42,293 nt of DNA, taken from positions 1 to 42,293 of the IMG/VR virus record IMGVR_UViG_3300006805_000052. The stretch is one strand, 5' to 3'. The DNA comes from a virus. Each line of letters opens with the position of its first letter. Position 1 is the first letter of the stretch. The translations under genes were made by a program, and so were the position numbers. The notes under the pieces were generated by a model. The model made no database searches. It was not told the origin of the DNA and was given only the letters and a program-made list of their open reading frames with translations. Positions 22,283 to 30,597 of this stretch are shown here, one piece after another.

Positions 22283-22377
22283 GCGGCACAGCCAAGCATG
22301 GCGATGCCTGGAGCGGCATAGCGAGGCGTGGCGAGGCACTGCTCACCGATGCGTAGCAGGGCTTGGCGATCCAAGGC
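22283..22377 (+). repeat. 5-nt-phased array of 19 pentamers
   Basis: Three bases after the stop codon, 95 bases can be read as 19 consecutive pentamers: 16 end in GC, 18 end in C, and 17 have G in position four. Position one is a purine in 15 units; positions two and three vary. Examples are GAGGC, GTGGC, GATGC, ATAGC and TTGGC; exceptions are CTGGA, TCACC and GATCC. No open reading frame explains the phase, since five is not a multiple of three. It precedes a strong hairpin, so it may be transcribed as the 3' end of the RAMP-like mRNA. Confidence 0.75.
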
Positions 22378-22388
22378 GTAGAAACGAC

Positions 22389-22422
22389 CAGATGGGGCGG
22401 TCCTTCGGGGTCGCCCCATCTG
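22389..22422 (+). terminator. 15-bp TTCG hairpin closing the pentamer array
   Basis: CAGATGGGGCGGTCC pairs with GGGTCGCCCCATCTG around TTCG (13 Watson-Crick pairs, two G-T). It is the strongest hairpin in the window. The following run is only TGCATTTCC, so it may stop transcription weakly or protect the 3' end of the array RNA. It lies 19 bases before the tape measure start. Confidence 0.65.
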
Positions 22423-22441
22423 CATTTCCGGGAGGGCGGCG

Positions 22442-25400
22442 ATGGCGAACATCGAGTTGGCGATCGACATCGACAGTTCGTCAGTCACCCAAGCCGACAC
22501 ATCCCTTGACCGGTTCGATCAGCGGCTCAGGGGCGTATCCGGGAACTTTGGCGGCGTCGCGAGCGCATCGCAGAAGGCGGACCGTGGTGTCAGGGGCTTC
22601 GCCGATGCGACCGCGCAGGCCGAAAAGCGGACCGCCTCCGCGGTATCTCAGTACCAGAAGATGGCCGCCGTTTGGGTCACGCTCGGCGCGGTGGCGGGCG
22701 GCGCGCTTGTCTCAGGCATGGTTCGCCTCTCCGACGAATATACCGAGATCACCAACAAGCTGAAGGTCGTCGCGAGCGAGCAGACGAATGTAAACGATCT
22801 GTTCGACCGGCTGACCGGGATTGCGAACGCCACCCGCTCGCCGATTGACGCCATCGCAACGCTTTACCAGCGCGCCGCCTTGAACGCGAAGGAACTCGGG
22901 GCCAGCCAAGCCGACCTGATGCAGTTCACCGAGAACGTCGGCAAGGCGCTCGCGATTCAGGGGGGCAGCGCGGAGGCCGCCAGTGGCGCGTTGCTTCAGC
23001 TCTCACAGTCTCTTGGGAGCGGGACCGTTCATGCGGAGGAATTCAACTCCATCCTGGAGGGGGCGCTCCCGATTGCGCAAGCCGCGGCGAAAGGCATCAC
23101 CGCCGCCGGGGGATCGGTCGCAAAACTCCGGGCACTCGTCATTGACGGGAAGGTCTCAAGCGATGCCTTCTTCAAGGCGATCCTGAGCCAGAGCAAGGAA
23201 CTTGAGGCGAGCTTTGCCAAGACCAGCCCGACCATCGGTCAGGCCTTCACCGTGCTGCACAACAACATGGTTTCGCTCTCGCGGGAATCGCAGGGCATCA
23301 TGTCGCTGGTCGCGCAGGGCATCATCTTCGTCGGGGACAACCTGGAGCGGCTGGCCGTTTACGCGGCGACCGCTGCGGCAGTGTTTGCCGGCAAGTTCGC
23401 TGTCGGTCTGGCACTGGCTGCGGTAGAGACCGGCACCCTCGCGGGGGCGCTTGGCGTGCTGAAAGGCGCGCTCATCACCACGGGTATTGGCGCGCTTATC
23501 GTCGGTGCTGGCGAACTCGCGTACCAGTTCCTCCAGTTGGTCAAGGCAACGGGCTCCTGGGGCGAGGCGCTCAACCTGCTCGGCGAGGTTGCGGCGGGCG
23601 TCTGGGAGGGGATCAAGACCAGCGCAAGCGCTATCGTGCCGGGCCTTGGAGCCGTTTGGGAGCAGGTCAAGGCCGGCTTCTATGGGGTGTTGAGCGATCT
23701 CGCCGGGGCATGGGGTGACTTCCTCAACAGCATGGCGAGCCTTGCTGGCGGAGTTCCGGGGCTCAGTGAGCTACAGGGTGCGCTCACCTCCATGCGCGAC
23801 AAAGCCGACCAGTTCTCCACCAGCATGGGTGATGCCTGGGATGCCGCCTCGGCTAAGTCCGCCCAGCTTGCGACCACTGCGAGCGGCGATCTGTCGACAG
23901 GTTTCGGAAAGGCGGCGGAGGCCGTCGCCAAGCTCCGCGACAAGATGAAGGAGGCGGAGGGGAATACCCTCGGCGCCAATGACGCGGCGTCCAAGTTCAG
24001 CGGGGCGCTCGATGACACGGGCAAGAAGGCGAAGAAGGTAGCTGATGCGCTTGCATCGGCGAAGGAGGTTCTGCGCGATCAGCAGCGCGCGTATGCCGAC
24101 ATCCTGGAGAAGCAAAAGAACTCCGGCCAAGAAGTCGACTACATCCGCGAGCAGACCAGCAAGCTGGAGGATGCGCTCGACAAGAGCGGCGTAAGCCTCG
24201 ACCAGTTTCTCAAGACCGTCGGGCTGACCCGCGAAGAATACACGCGGATGCTCGGCGAGACCGAGAAGGTCACGAAGCAGATCGACTACCAGGCGAAGGC
24301 CGCGCAGGGCATGGTCGATGCCCTCAAGGGTCTTGCCTTCGGCACGCTCGACGTTGGCCAGGGCATCGGTGGGCTGTTCCAGTCCCTCACGGACGGCGCC
24401 TTCGGCGAGAAGCTGGACGACACCTTCAAGGAGGCCGGCAAGAGCCTGTCCGAAGAGCTGGGCAAGGCGATGAAGGGCATAGGGAGCGCCACCGGCCTCT
24501 CTGGCTTCGGGCCGGCCGCAATCGGCACGGGGATCGGGATCGCCTTCACGGGCGCCGTGCAGGGCAATGTCCAGCAGATCGGCAGCGGCATCGGCTCGGC
24601 CATCGGCGGCGCCCTCGGTGACGCGGCCGGCCCGGCGCTTGCCTCTGCAGTCGGCGGCTCGCTCGGGACCGCTCTCGGAGTCGCAGCTGGCCCTCTTGGC
24701 ATGGTCGCGGGCAGCCTCATCGGCGGCTTCATCTCGAAGATGTTCAAGGGCAGCACTTGGAAGGATGCAACGGTCGAGGCCTTCTCCGGCACGACCTACT
24801 CCTCCGAGGTGACGACCCGCTACAACACGGCGAACGACGGCGCCTCGCCGATTGCCCGCGCTGCCATGCTCGGCGTCGAGAATTTGCTGAAGTCGTTCGA
24901 TAGCGAACTCGGCCAGTACATCGACGGCCTCGGTGGCACCATGAAGCGCGGCACCGATCTCGTCGTGAACCAGCAGAAGGCGCTCAAGGCGATCACCGGC
25001 TATGCGTCCGAGTTCGACGCACCGCGAGACGGTCGCTCCGAGCAAGCTGCACAGGAGATTGCCGCCAAGGTCGCCGAGATCATGGGGCTCGCTTCGACCA
25101 TTGCGGCAAAGGCGGGACCACAGCTGACCAATGCCCAACAGCTCTGGCGCGCGACGCAGGAGAAGTTCAGCGAGGAGAACGTCCAGATCCTCCGCTCGCT
25201 CGGCTTCAGCGCGCGCGAAATCTACCAGGCTCAGGGCGCCATCAAGCGCGACCTCGCCAAGGGCTTCGAGCAGGAGACGCTGCAGACCCTCGTTGACACC
25301 GGCCGGGCGACCTCGGGCGAGCTGGACAAGTGGAAGGCGTCCGAGATCGCCAGCCTTGAGGACCGGCGAAAGGCAGCCATGGCGACGGCTCGGGAGATCG

Positions 25401-26335
25401 GTGCCGATGTTGGCCTCGTGCAGTCGTCCTTCCGGGCGCAGCGTCGCGACATCGTGGGCCAGTGGCGCGAGATGCTGGCGGACATCACGAAGGACACGAC
25501 CGAGGCCGCGGTGAAGGTGTCCCGCAAGGACCGCCTGTCTTTCGCCGGCAATGCCCTCAACCAGCTTGTCGACGGTGGCAGCACGGGCAGCCTGACGCAG
25601 TGGCGCCGGGTGCAGCGAGCCCTTCTCGGGATCGAACGCAACGAGCAGATCGCGGCGGCGCGGAAGCTCGGCGTCGACGTGACGCTCATCCGCCAGCTCT
25701 ACGCCCAGAAGCTCCTAGACGTCGAAAAGACCTACGCCGAAAAGCGGTATCAGGCCGTCGTGGACGCCGCGGCGACAGCGATGGAGCGGCTGACCGGCCG
25801 CCTCAACGGCTTGGAAAGCCGGCGCTCCGAGGTGCTGCAGGAACTGACGCAGCGGGCCGACGAGGCGCGCAAGGCAGAGCAGGCGCTGGCGGATGCGCGG
25901 GCGAGCCTGACCACGGGCGAGTTGAACCCGGGCGGCCCGATGGACCGCTTCAAGGCGCTGCAGGCACAGTTCGGCGCGTCGATCACTGCGGCGCGGGGTG
26001 GTGACGCAGAGGCCGCCAGTCAGGCCGCCAGCCTCGCCCAGAGCCTCCTGCAGGCCGGTCGTGGCGTCTACGCCAGCGGCGGCGGGTACGCGGACCTGTT
26101 CAAGATGGTCAACCAGCAGCTCCTGGGTGCCCAGAACGGGTTTGGCGGACAGGCCAGCCAGATTGAGAAGCGCCTCGACGCGACGACGTTTGTCGAGACG
26201 AGCGAGCGTTCGACCAAGGCGCTGCTGACGGCTCTCGGCACGCTCAACGGCTCCATCAGCCGGGTTGAGCACCAGATCGCCCGGCAGACGCGCCAGCAAG
26301 AGCGGCTGCAGCAGCGGCAGAGCGTCGGCAAGTGA
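22442..26335 (+). CDS. Tail tape measure protein
   Basis: A 1297-residue protein that sets tail length and fills the tube. Residues about 90-275 hold the TMP_2 domain (SEQTNVNDLFDRLTGIANAT, SPIDAIATLYQRAALNAKEL, QLSQSLGSGTVHAEEFNSIL, PTIGQAFTVLHNN). Hydrophobic membrane-like segments follow (about 280-370). Coiled coils (about 490-600) come next, a Gly/Ala-rich hydrophobic domain (about 680-770), and a long helical C-terminal half. No peptidase or lysozyme motif was noticed. It lacks its usual immediate neighbour, the chaperone pair, because of the cassette upstream. Confidence 0.92.
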   Translation: MANIELAIDIDSSSVTQADTSLDRFDQRLRGVSGNFGGVASASQKADRGVRGFADATAQAEKRTASAVSQYQKMAAVWVTLGAVAGGALVSGMVRLSDEYTEITNKLKVVASEQTNVNDLFDRLTGIANATRSPIDAIATLYQRAALNAKELGASQADLMQFTENVGKALAIQGGSAEAASGALLQLSQSLGSGTVHAEEFNSILEGALPIAQAAAKGITAAGGSVAKLRALVIDGKVSSDAFFKAILSQSKELEASFAKTSPTIGQAFTVLHNNMVSLSRESQGIMSLVAQGIIFVGDNLERLAVYAATAAAVFAGKFAVGLALAAVETGTLAGALGVLKGALITTGIGALIVGAGELAYQFLQLVKATGSWGEALNLLGEVAAGVWEGIKTSASAIVPGLGAVWEQVKAGFYGVLSDLAGAWGDFLNSMASLAGGVPGLSELQGALTSMRDKADQFSTSMGDAWDAASAKSAQLATTASGDLSTGFGKAAEAVAKLRDKMKEAEGNTLGANDAASKFSGALDDTGKKAKKVADALASAKEVLRDQQRAYADILEKQKNSGQEVDYIREQTSKLEDALDKSGVSLDQFLKTVGLTREEYTRMLGETEKVTKQIDYQAKAAQGMVDALKGLAFGTLDVGQGIGGLFQSLTDGAFGEKLDDTFKEAGKSLSEELGKAMKGIGSATGLSGFGPAAIGTGIGIAFTGAVQGNVQQIGSGIGSAIGGALGDAAGPALASAVGGSLGTALGVAAGPLGMVAGSLIGGFISKMFKGSTWKDATVEAFSGTTYSSEVTTRYNTANDGASPIARAAMLGVENLLKSFDSELGQYIDGLGGTMKRGTDLVVNQQKALKAITGYASEFDAPRDGRSEQAAQEIAAKVAEIMGLASTIAAKAGPQLTNAQQLWRATQEKFSEENVQILRSLGFSAREIYQAQGAIKRDLAKGFEQETLQTLVDTGRATSGELDKWKASEIASLEDRRKAAMATAREIGADVGLVQSSFRAQRRDIVGQWREMLADITKDTTEAAVKVSRKDRLSFAGNALNQLVDGGSTGSLTQWRRVQRALLGIERNEQIAAARKLGVDVTLIRQLYAQKLLDVEKTYAEKRYQAVVDAAATAMERLTGRLNGLESRRSEVLQELTQRADEARKAEQALADARASLTTGELNPGGPMDRFKALQAQFGASITAARGGDAEAASQAASLAQSLLQAGRGVYASGGGYADLFKMVNQQLLGAQNGFGGQASQIEKRLDATTFVETSERSTKALLTALGTLNGSISRVEHQIARQTRQQERLQQRQSVGK

Positions 26336-28137
26336 CGTACCTCACCGGGGACGACGACGCCGGCCTTCTCGGCTGGGCAGACAGCCTGTCCCTGATCGGA
26401 TGGGAGCCGCCCGCGCTCATCGGTCAGTTCGACCCGTCGACGTCGCCGATTGGCGGGCCGGTCGGCGAGCGGGTCTGCATCCTGACCGCGACGCTCTACC
26501 CGGATTGGACCAACCAGTCGGTGCCTGTCGTCGCTGGGGAAGCGCCAGCCATCGGCAACCACCCCATCGGGGGCTTTCCTTTCGGCGCCGCCCTTTCGAT
26601 GCCGGGTCCGGTGCAGCTCCGCCTCGCCGATACCAACTTCGTCACGGCCGACACCGACACGCTTTACCCGTCGATGGGGTTCGACGATCGCGTGATCGAC
26701 CCCGGCAGCATCGGCTTTTCCCTCCCGCTGACCCCGGTCGGCTCGGCGGCCATCGAAAGCAAGTACGGCTCCGTCGTCATCGACAACACGGACGCGTTTT
26801 TTGACACGCTCCTGGATCAGGCCACGGCGGTCAGCCAAGCGCTAAAGATCAGGCTCGGCCGGGTCGGCTACGATACCAGTACCTTCGTCACGCTCTTCAA
26901 CGCCCGGATAACCAACGTCGGCCTGACCGAGACCCAGGCGACCCTCGATCTTCAGGATCCAGTCCTCTACGCCCAGAACGCCTATCCGACCACGGTCTAC
27001 ACCGGGGCTGGCGGTGCCAACGGCGATGCCGACCTTGAGGGCGTGGTGAAGCCCGTCGTTCTCGGGCGGGTCTGGAACATGAGCCCAGTCCTCATCAACG
27101 CGGTGGGGCTGATCTATCAGGCGCATGACGGCGCGATTTCGTCGGTCTCGGGCGTCTTCGATGGTGGCGTGCCCCTGACCTTCTCGGCGAACTATGCGAG
27201 CTATACGGCCCTCGCCGCCGCCAGCCTGACCGGGGGGCAATATGCGACCTGCCTCGCGGCGGGACTGATCCGGGTCGGTGGAACGCCGGCTTATGCCCTG
27301 ACGGCTCACGTCGACGGATCGTCCCTCGCCGGAAACACCATCCCAAGCATTGTCGGACGGCTCCTGACCCAGCTCGGGACGCAGATCGACATCGCCATCA
27401 ACGCCGGCTCGCTCTCCATCCTGCCGGGATGGGTGGCGGGGTGGATGTGGACCGAGCCTTTCACCTTGGCCGAGGCCATCTCGAGGTTCGTCGGGGACGG
27501 AGGGTGCCATTGGGGTGCCGATGCCGACGGCGTGGTGCGGATCCTGAAGCTGGAGCCGCCCGATGCCGATGCTGTCGTTGCATCCTACGACATGCACGAC
27601 ATGGACATTGAGCGGGCACCGATGCCTCCCGGCTACGAGGGCATCCACCAGCGGCAGCAAGTGCAGTATCTCAAGAACTGGACGGTGCAGGACGCCAGTT
27701 CGCTCGCAGCGACGGCAAGCGCACCGGCTGGACGGCAACGCGAATGGAGGACGTCGCTCTCCACGGTCTCGGTGACGTCGAGAAACGCCATCGACCCCGA
27801 GGTTCTGCAGACGAGCCTCGCCTCGGCGACCGATGCCGCAAGCCTCGGGGCTACCCTCCTGACCCTGCACGGCACACCGCGCCAGTGCTTCACGATGGAC
27901 GCCAAGCTGTTCGGGGTGCTGCCGAAGCTCGGCGATACCGTGGCGGTCAGATACCCCCGCTTCGGCCTCGCGGGTGGCTTGGTGTTCCGCGTCGTGGCCA
28001 TCGACATTTCGCTCTCTGACAACGCGCAAAAGCTCCTGCTCTGGGGCGGGCTGCCGACGGTCGATCCCGCGGGCTCCATCGTCGATTTCTCCACCCCGGC
28101 GGCGGGCCAGTACCTGCCCCTCCTGATCGAGGACTGA
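26332..28137 (+). CDS. Tail hub / baseplate protein
   Basis: A 601-residue protein starting at GTG 26332 inside the tape measure stop. The N-terminal 150 residues are a beta-rich domain. The middle includes RLGRVGYDTSTFVTLFNARI and LEGVVKPVVLGRVWNMSPVL, and the later part WTEPFTLAEAISRFVGDGGC, like siphovirus hub proteins that carry baseplate assembly. KPVVLGRVWN is a common motif in alphaproteobacterial phage hub proteins. Position after the tape measure supports the role. Confidence 0.7.
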   Translation: MTYLTGDDDAGLLGWADSLSLIGWEPPALIGQFDPSTSPIGGPVGERVCILTATLYPDWTNQSVPVVAGEAPAIGNHPIGGFPFGAALSMPGPVQLRLADTNFVTADTDTLYPSMGFDDRVIDPGSIGFSLPLTPVGSAAIESKYGSVVIDNTDAFFDTLLDQATAVSQALKIRLGRVGYDTSTFVTLFNARITNVGLTETQATLDLQDPVLYAQNAYPTTVYTGAGGANGDADLEGVVKPVVLGRVWNMSPVLINAVGLIYQAHDGAISSVSGVFDGGVPLTFSANYASYTALAAASLTGGQYATCLAAGLIRVGGTPAYALTAHVDGSSLAGNTIPSIVGRLLTQLGTQIDIAINAGSLSILPGWVAGWMWTEPFTLAEAISRFVGDGGCHWGADADGVVRILKLEPPDADAVVASYDMHDMDIERAPMPPGYEGIHQRQQVQYLKNWTVQDASSLAATASAPAGRQREWRTSLSTVSVTSRNAIDPEVLQTSLASATDAASLGATLLTLHGTPRQCFTMDAKLFGVLPKLGDTVAVRYPRFGLAGGLVFRVVAIDISLSDNAQKLLLWGGLPTVDPAGSIVDFSTPAAGQYLPLLIED

Positions 28138-28138
28138 C

Positions 28139-28762
28139 ATGGCGACCATAGACGTGAAGGACGCCTCCGGCTCGACGGTGGCGGTAGAGAAGCCATTGGC
28201 TCCGGGGCGCGCTGCGGCCTCCTTGTCGAGGCCAGTGGCGCTCTCGACGGAGGACAAGACGTCGCTTGATGCCGTCTCTGGCGCGATCTCCAAGACCGTG
28301 ACCACGGCGACGGCCAGCTACACCCGCCCCGGCGATACGACTGCCTACGCGGCCAGTGACGCGCTGGCGGAGAGCACCACGTCTCCGACTGCCTTGACCT
28401 TCACCGTCGCGTCCGCTGCGGGTCGTGGCGGCGTCATTAGCGACCTGATCGTCACGTCGAGCAACGCCCCTGGCACGCCCCTTCAGGGTGAGCTGTACCT
28501 CTTCGACACGGCGCCGACCCCGGTCAATGACAATGCCGCATTCACGATCTCGGACAGCGAAATCCTGACGCTCGTCGCCATCATCCCGTTCTCGCTGCTG
28601 ACCGTAGGCGCCAACTCGCGGGCGCATGTGCAGGGCATCAGCTCCGCTTTCACCACCGGGGCAGCGACCTCTCTTCGCGGTCTCGTTCGGGTGACGAACG
28701 CCTATACCCCGGCATCGGGGGAGGTGCTCTCGTTCCGCCTCAAGTGCCTCCCGGCCGGCTGA
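28139..28762 (+). CDS. Tail tip structural protein
   Basis: A 207-residue beta-rich protein with GAGGA upstream. It starts ATIDVKDASGSTVAVEKPLA, then YTRPGDTTAYAASDALAEST, then LIVTSSNAPGTPLQGELYLF and a helix-poor C-terminus. The YTRPxDTTxYAAxDALAxS motif is common in rhizobial and Rhodobacterales phage virion proteins, typically near the tail tip. Precise role unknown. Confidence 0.6.
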   Translation: MATIDVKDASGSTVAVEKPLAPGRAAASLSRPVALSTEDKTSLDAVSGAISKTVTTATASYTRPGDTTAYAASDALAESTTSPTALTFTVASAAGRGGVISDLIVTSSNAPGTPLQGELYLFDTAPTPVNDNAAFTISDSEILTLVAIIPFSLLTVGANSRAHVQGISSAFTTGAATSLRGLVRVTNAYTPASGEVLSFRLKCLPAG

Positions 28763-29535
28763 TGGCGGACATCTGGAGCTGGAACAACGCCGTCGACGCG
28801 GCGGGCACCCTCATTTCGTCGTCTGTCGGCAGCGCGGGCGATCTGCTGACGTCAAACCTTCTGGACCCGCGCGTCGGCAGGATCTGGAGAGCTGGAGCAA
28901 CCTCTGCCTCGCTCAGCATCCAGCTACCCACGACGGGCCAGATCTCGCTCTTCGGGGTGTTCGGGCACAACTACCAGTCGCTTGGGCCGGTGAACCTGAA
29001 GCTCGGCACTACGGCTGGTGCTGGAGACCTCTGGGAGACCACGTTCGATCCGACCGAGGCAAAGCAGGCCGTGTTCGTGCTTCGGGACGGCGATGGGGTC
29101 CTGGCCCCGGTCCCGGCGTCCTTCGCAACGATCACCGTGGCTGGCGGCGACCCGCTGGAGATCGGCCGGGTCTGGCTTGGAACCGCGGATTGGGCATCGG
29201 CCTACGGGCATGCGGTGGATGGCTCGGGCTGGGGCGGGCAAGACCTGTCGCGCAAGAGCCGGACCTCCCGAAGCGGTGCCGTCCTTGCCGACCGTGGCGC
29301 GCGCCTCCGGTCGTTCACCGCCAACTACAAGACGCTGACGCCCGAAGAATATGCCGGCTCACTCTTCGAGATGGATGACCAAGGCACGACCCGGCAGATG
29401 CTCTTCGTCCAGGACCCGGACGTCTACGACCCGAACCGCTTCGCGATCCTCGGCTACCTCGACGACATCCCCGACACGAGCTGGCAGTACTTCATGACCG
29501 CCGGCCGCGCGATCACCATCACGGAGGCCGGGTAA
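28762..29535 (+). CDS. Tail tip / baseplate protein
   Basis: A 257-residue protein whose ATG 28762 overlaps the previous stop. It has a galactose-binding-like beta-sandwich character: LLDPRVGRIWRAGATSASLS, then ISLFGVFGHNYQ, then a domain with GRVWLGTADW. The C-terminal FAILGYLDDIPDTSWQYFMT is seen in tail proteins that follow the hub gene. It may contact the fibre encoded next. Confidence 0.6.
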   Translation: MADIWSWNNAVDAAGTLISSSVGSAGDLLTSNLLDPRVGRIWRAGATSASLSIQLPTTGQISLFGVFGHNYQSLGPVNLKLGTTAGAGDLWETTFDPTEAKQAVFVLRDGDGVLAPVPASFATITVAGGDPLEIGRVWLGTADWASAYGHAVDGSGWGGQDLSRKSRTSRSGAVLADRGARLRSFTANYKTLTPEEYAGSLFEMDDQGTTRQMLFVQDPDVYDPNRFAILGYLDDIPDTSWQYFMTAGRAITITEAG

Positions 29536-30524
29536 TGCCCAAGGAAGCCGCGCGAGTAGCCGAGACCGCCACGACGACCGGCACCGGAGCGATCACTCTC
29601 GCTGGCGCCTTGGGCGGGCATCAGACGTTCGGCACCGCCTACGGCACCGGCGGGAACACCGACGTCGGCTATGGCATCGTCATGGACAGCGGGCAGTGGG
29701 AGGTCGGCCTCGGGACGTTCCTGGGCGGCACCAACCAGCTCCAGCGCGACACCGTAATCATGGGCAGCGCCGGAGCCTCGAAGGTCAATTTCCCGGTCGG
29801 GAGCAAGACGATCTACATCTCCCGCCTCCCTGATCAGACCATCGTGGCGCGATCGCGGCGGGCGACGGACGTTGCGGTGGAGTTGCGCGCAGCGTCGGGC
29901 CAGACCGCGGACCTGATGCAGGTCTACAACGCCGCGGGCTCCGAGGTGCTGGACATCACGGCCGCCGGTGTCCTCGAAGGGCTCATGGGCGCGCTCTTCG
30001 GGGGGAACATTCGCGTCGGGGCCGATGCCGGCAACCTCATGGGCGCGGTCGGCGGCGCGCTCTTCATCTATGCCAGTGCCGGCAATAACGTCGGGTTCAA
30101 GACCGATGGGCCATCCGGCAGCAACGTCGCGGTGATCATCCCCGGCGGCACCTCGACCACGGCCGGCGGCGCGATCACCGTCCTTACCCGTGAAAAAGGC
30201 GACGCCCGATACGCCTCGATTTCGTCCCTGCGCTACAAGGACGACGTTGTGCTGGCGGGCCGGATACCCGGCTTCCTCGATATCGACCCGAGCACATGGG
30301 TCTGGGGCGGCTCGCTCGCCGAGGACGACTTCCGGCGCGGGATGCCCGGCTACGGCCTTGTCGTGGAAGACCTCTTCGCGGTCTCGCCGTCCCTCGTCGG
30401 GCTCAATGACGACGGCCTGCCCGACACGCTCAACGTCGGCGCGCTGATCGGTGCGCTGCAGGCAGAGGTCAAGCACCTCTCCGGGCTGGTCGCCAGCCTA
30501 ACCGCTCGCCTCGACGCGCTCTAA
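29535..30524 (+). CDS. Tail fibre with C-terminal S74-type chaperone domain
   Basis: A 329-residue fibre. The N-terminus (ETATTTGTGAITLAGALGGH, then GYGIVMDSGQWEVGLGTF) is a virion-attachment beta domain. The C-terminus from about 226 has the intramolecular chaperone (peptidase S74) pattern: ISSLRYKDDV with S231 and K235 as the likely Ser-Lys pair, then YGLVVEDLFAVSPSLVGLND, LNVGALIGALQAEVKHL. Such domains trimerise the fibre and then cut themselves off. Confidence 0.75.
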   Translation: MPKEAARVAETATTTGTGAITLAGALGGHQTFGTAYGTGGNTDVGYGIVMDSGQWEVGLGTFLGGTNQLQRDTVIMGSAGASKVNFPVGSKTIYISRLPDQTIVARSRRATDVAVELRAASGQTADLMQVYNAAGSEVLDITAAGVLEGLMGALFGGNIRVGADAGNLMGAVGGALFIYASAGNNVGFKTDGPSGSNVAVIIPGGTSTTAGGAITVLTREKGDARYASISSLRYKDDVVLAGRIPGFLDIDPSTWVWGGSLAEDDFRRGMPGYGLVVEDLFAVSPSLVGLNDDGLPDTLNVGALIGALQAEVKHLSGLVASLTARLDAL

Positions 30525-30539
30525 CCCGAGGACCCCGAC

Positions 30540-30596
30540 ATGCCCGATTTGAACCCGGCCGCGGCCGGTCCCGAACTGCTGCGCGGGGGTCACTGA
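30540..30596 (+). CDS. Possible 18-residue micro-ORF between fibre and tailspike
   Basis: ATG 30540 with CGAGG upstream and TGA at 30594-30596, one base before the tailspike start. Product MPDLNPAAAGPELLRGGH. It fills the gap exactly, which suggests a coupling peptide, but it is too short to support by sequence alone. Confidence 0.25.
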   Translation: MPDLNPAAAGPELLRGGH

Positions 30597-30597
30597 C

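Noticed and set aside
22283-22377. Pentamer array considered as CRISPR repeats or as coding sequence
   Set aside because: Units are 5 bases with no longer repeat unit, and the frames contain stops and no start with a ribosome-binding site.
23771-25138. 455-codon reverse-strand ORF opposite the tape measure gene
   Set aside because: Antisense shadow of a codon-biased GC-rich gene, with no recognisable motif.
26842-28305. 487-codon reverse-strand ORF opposite the tail hub gene
   Set aside because: No domain, no start context and shadow-like composition. The forward gene is well supported.
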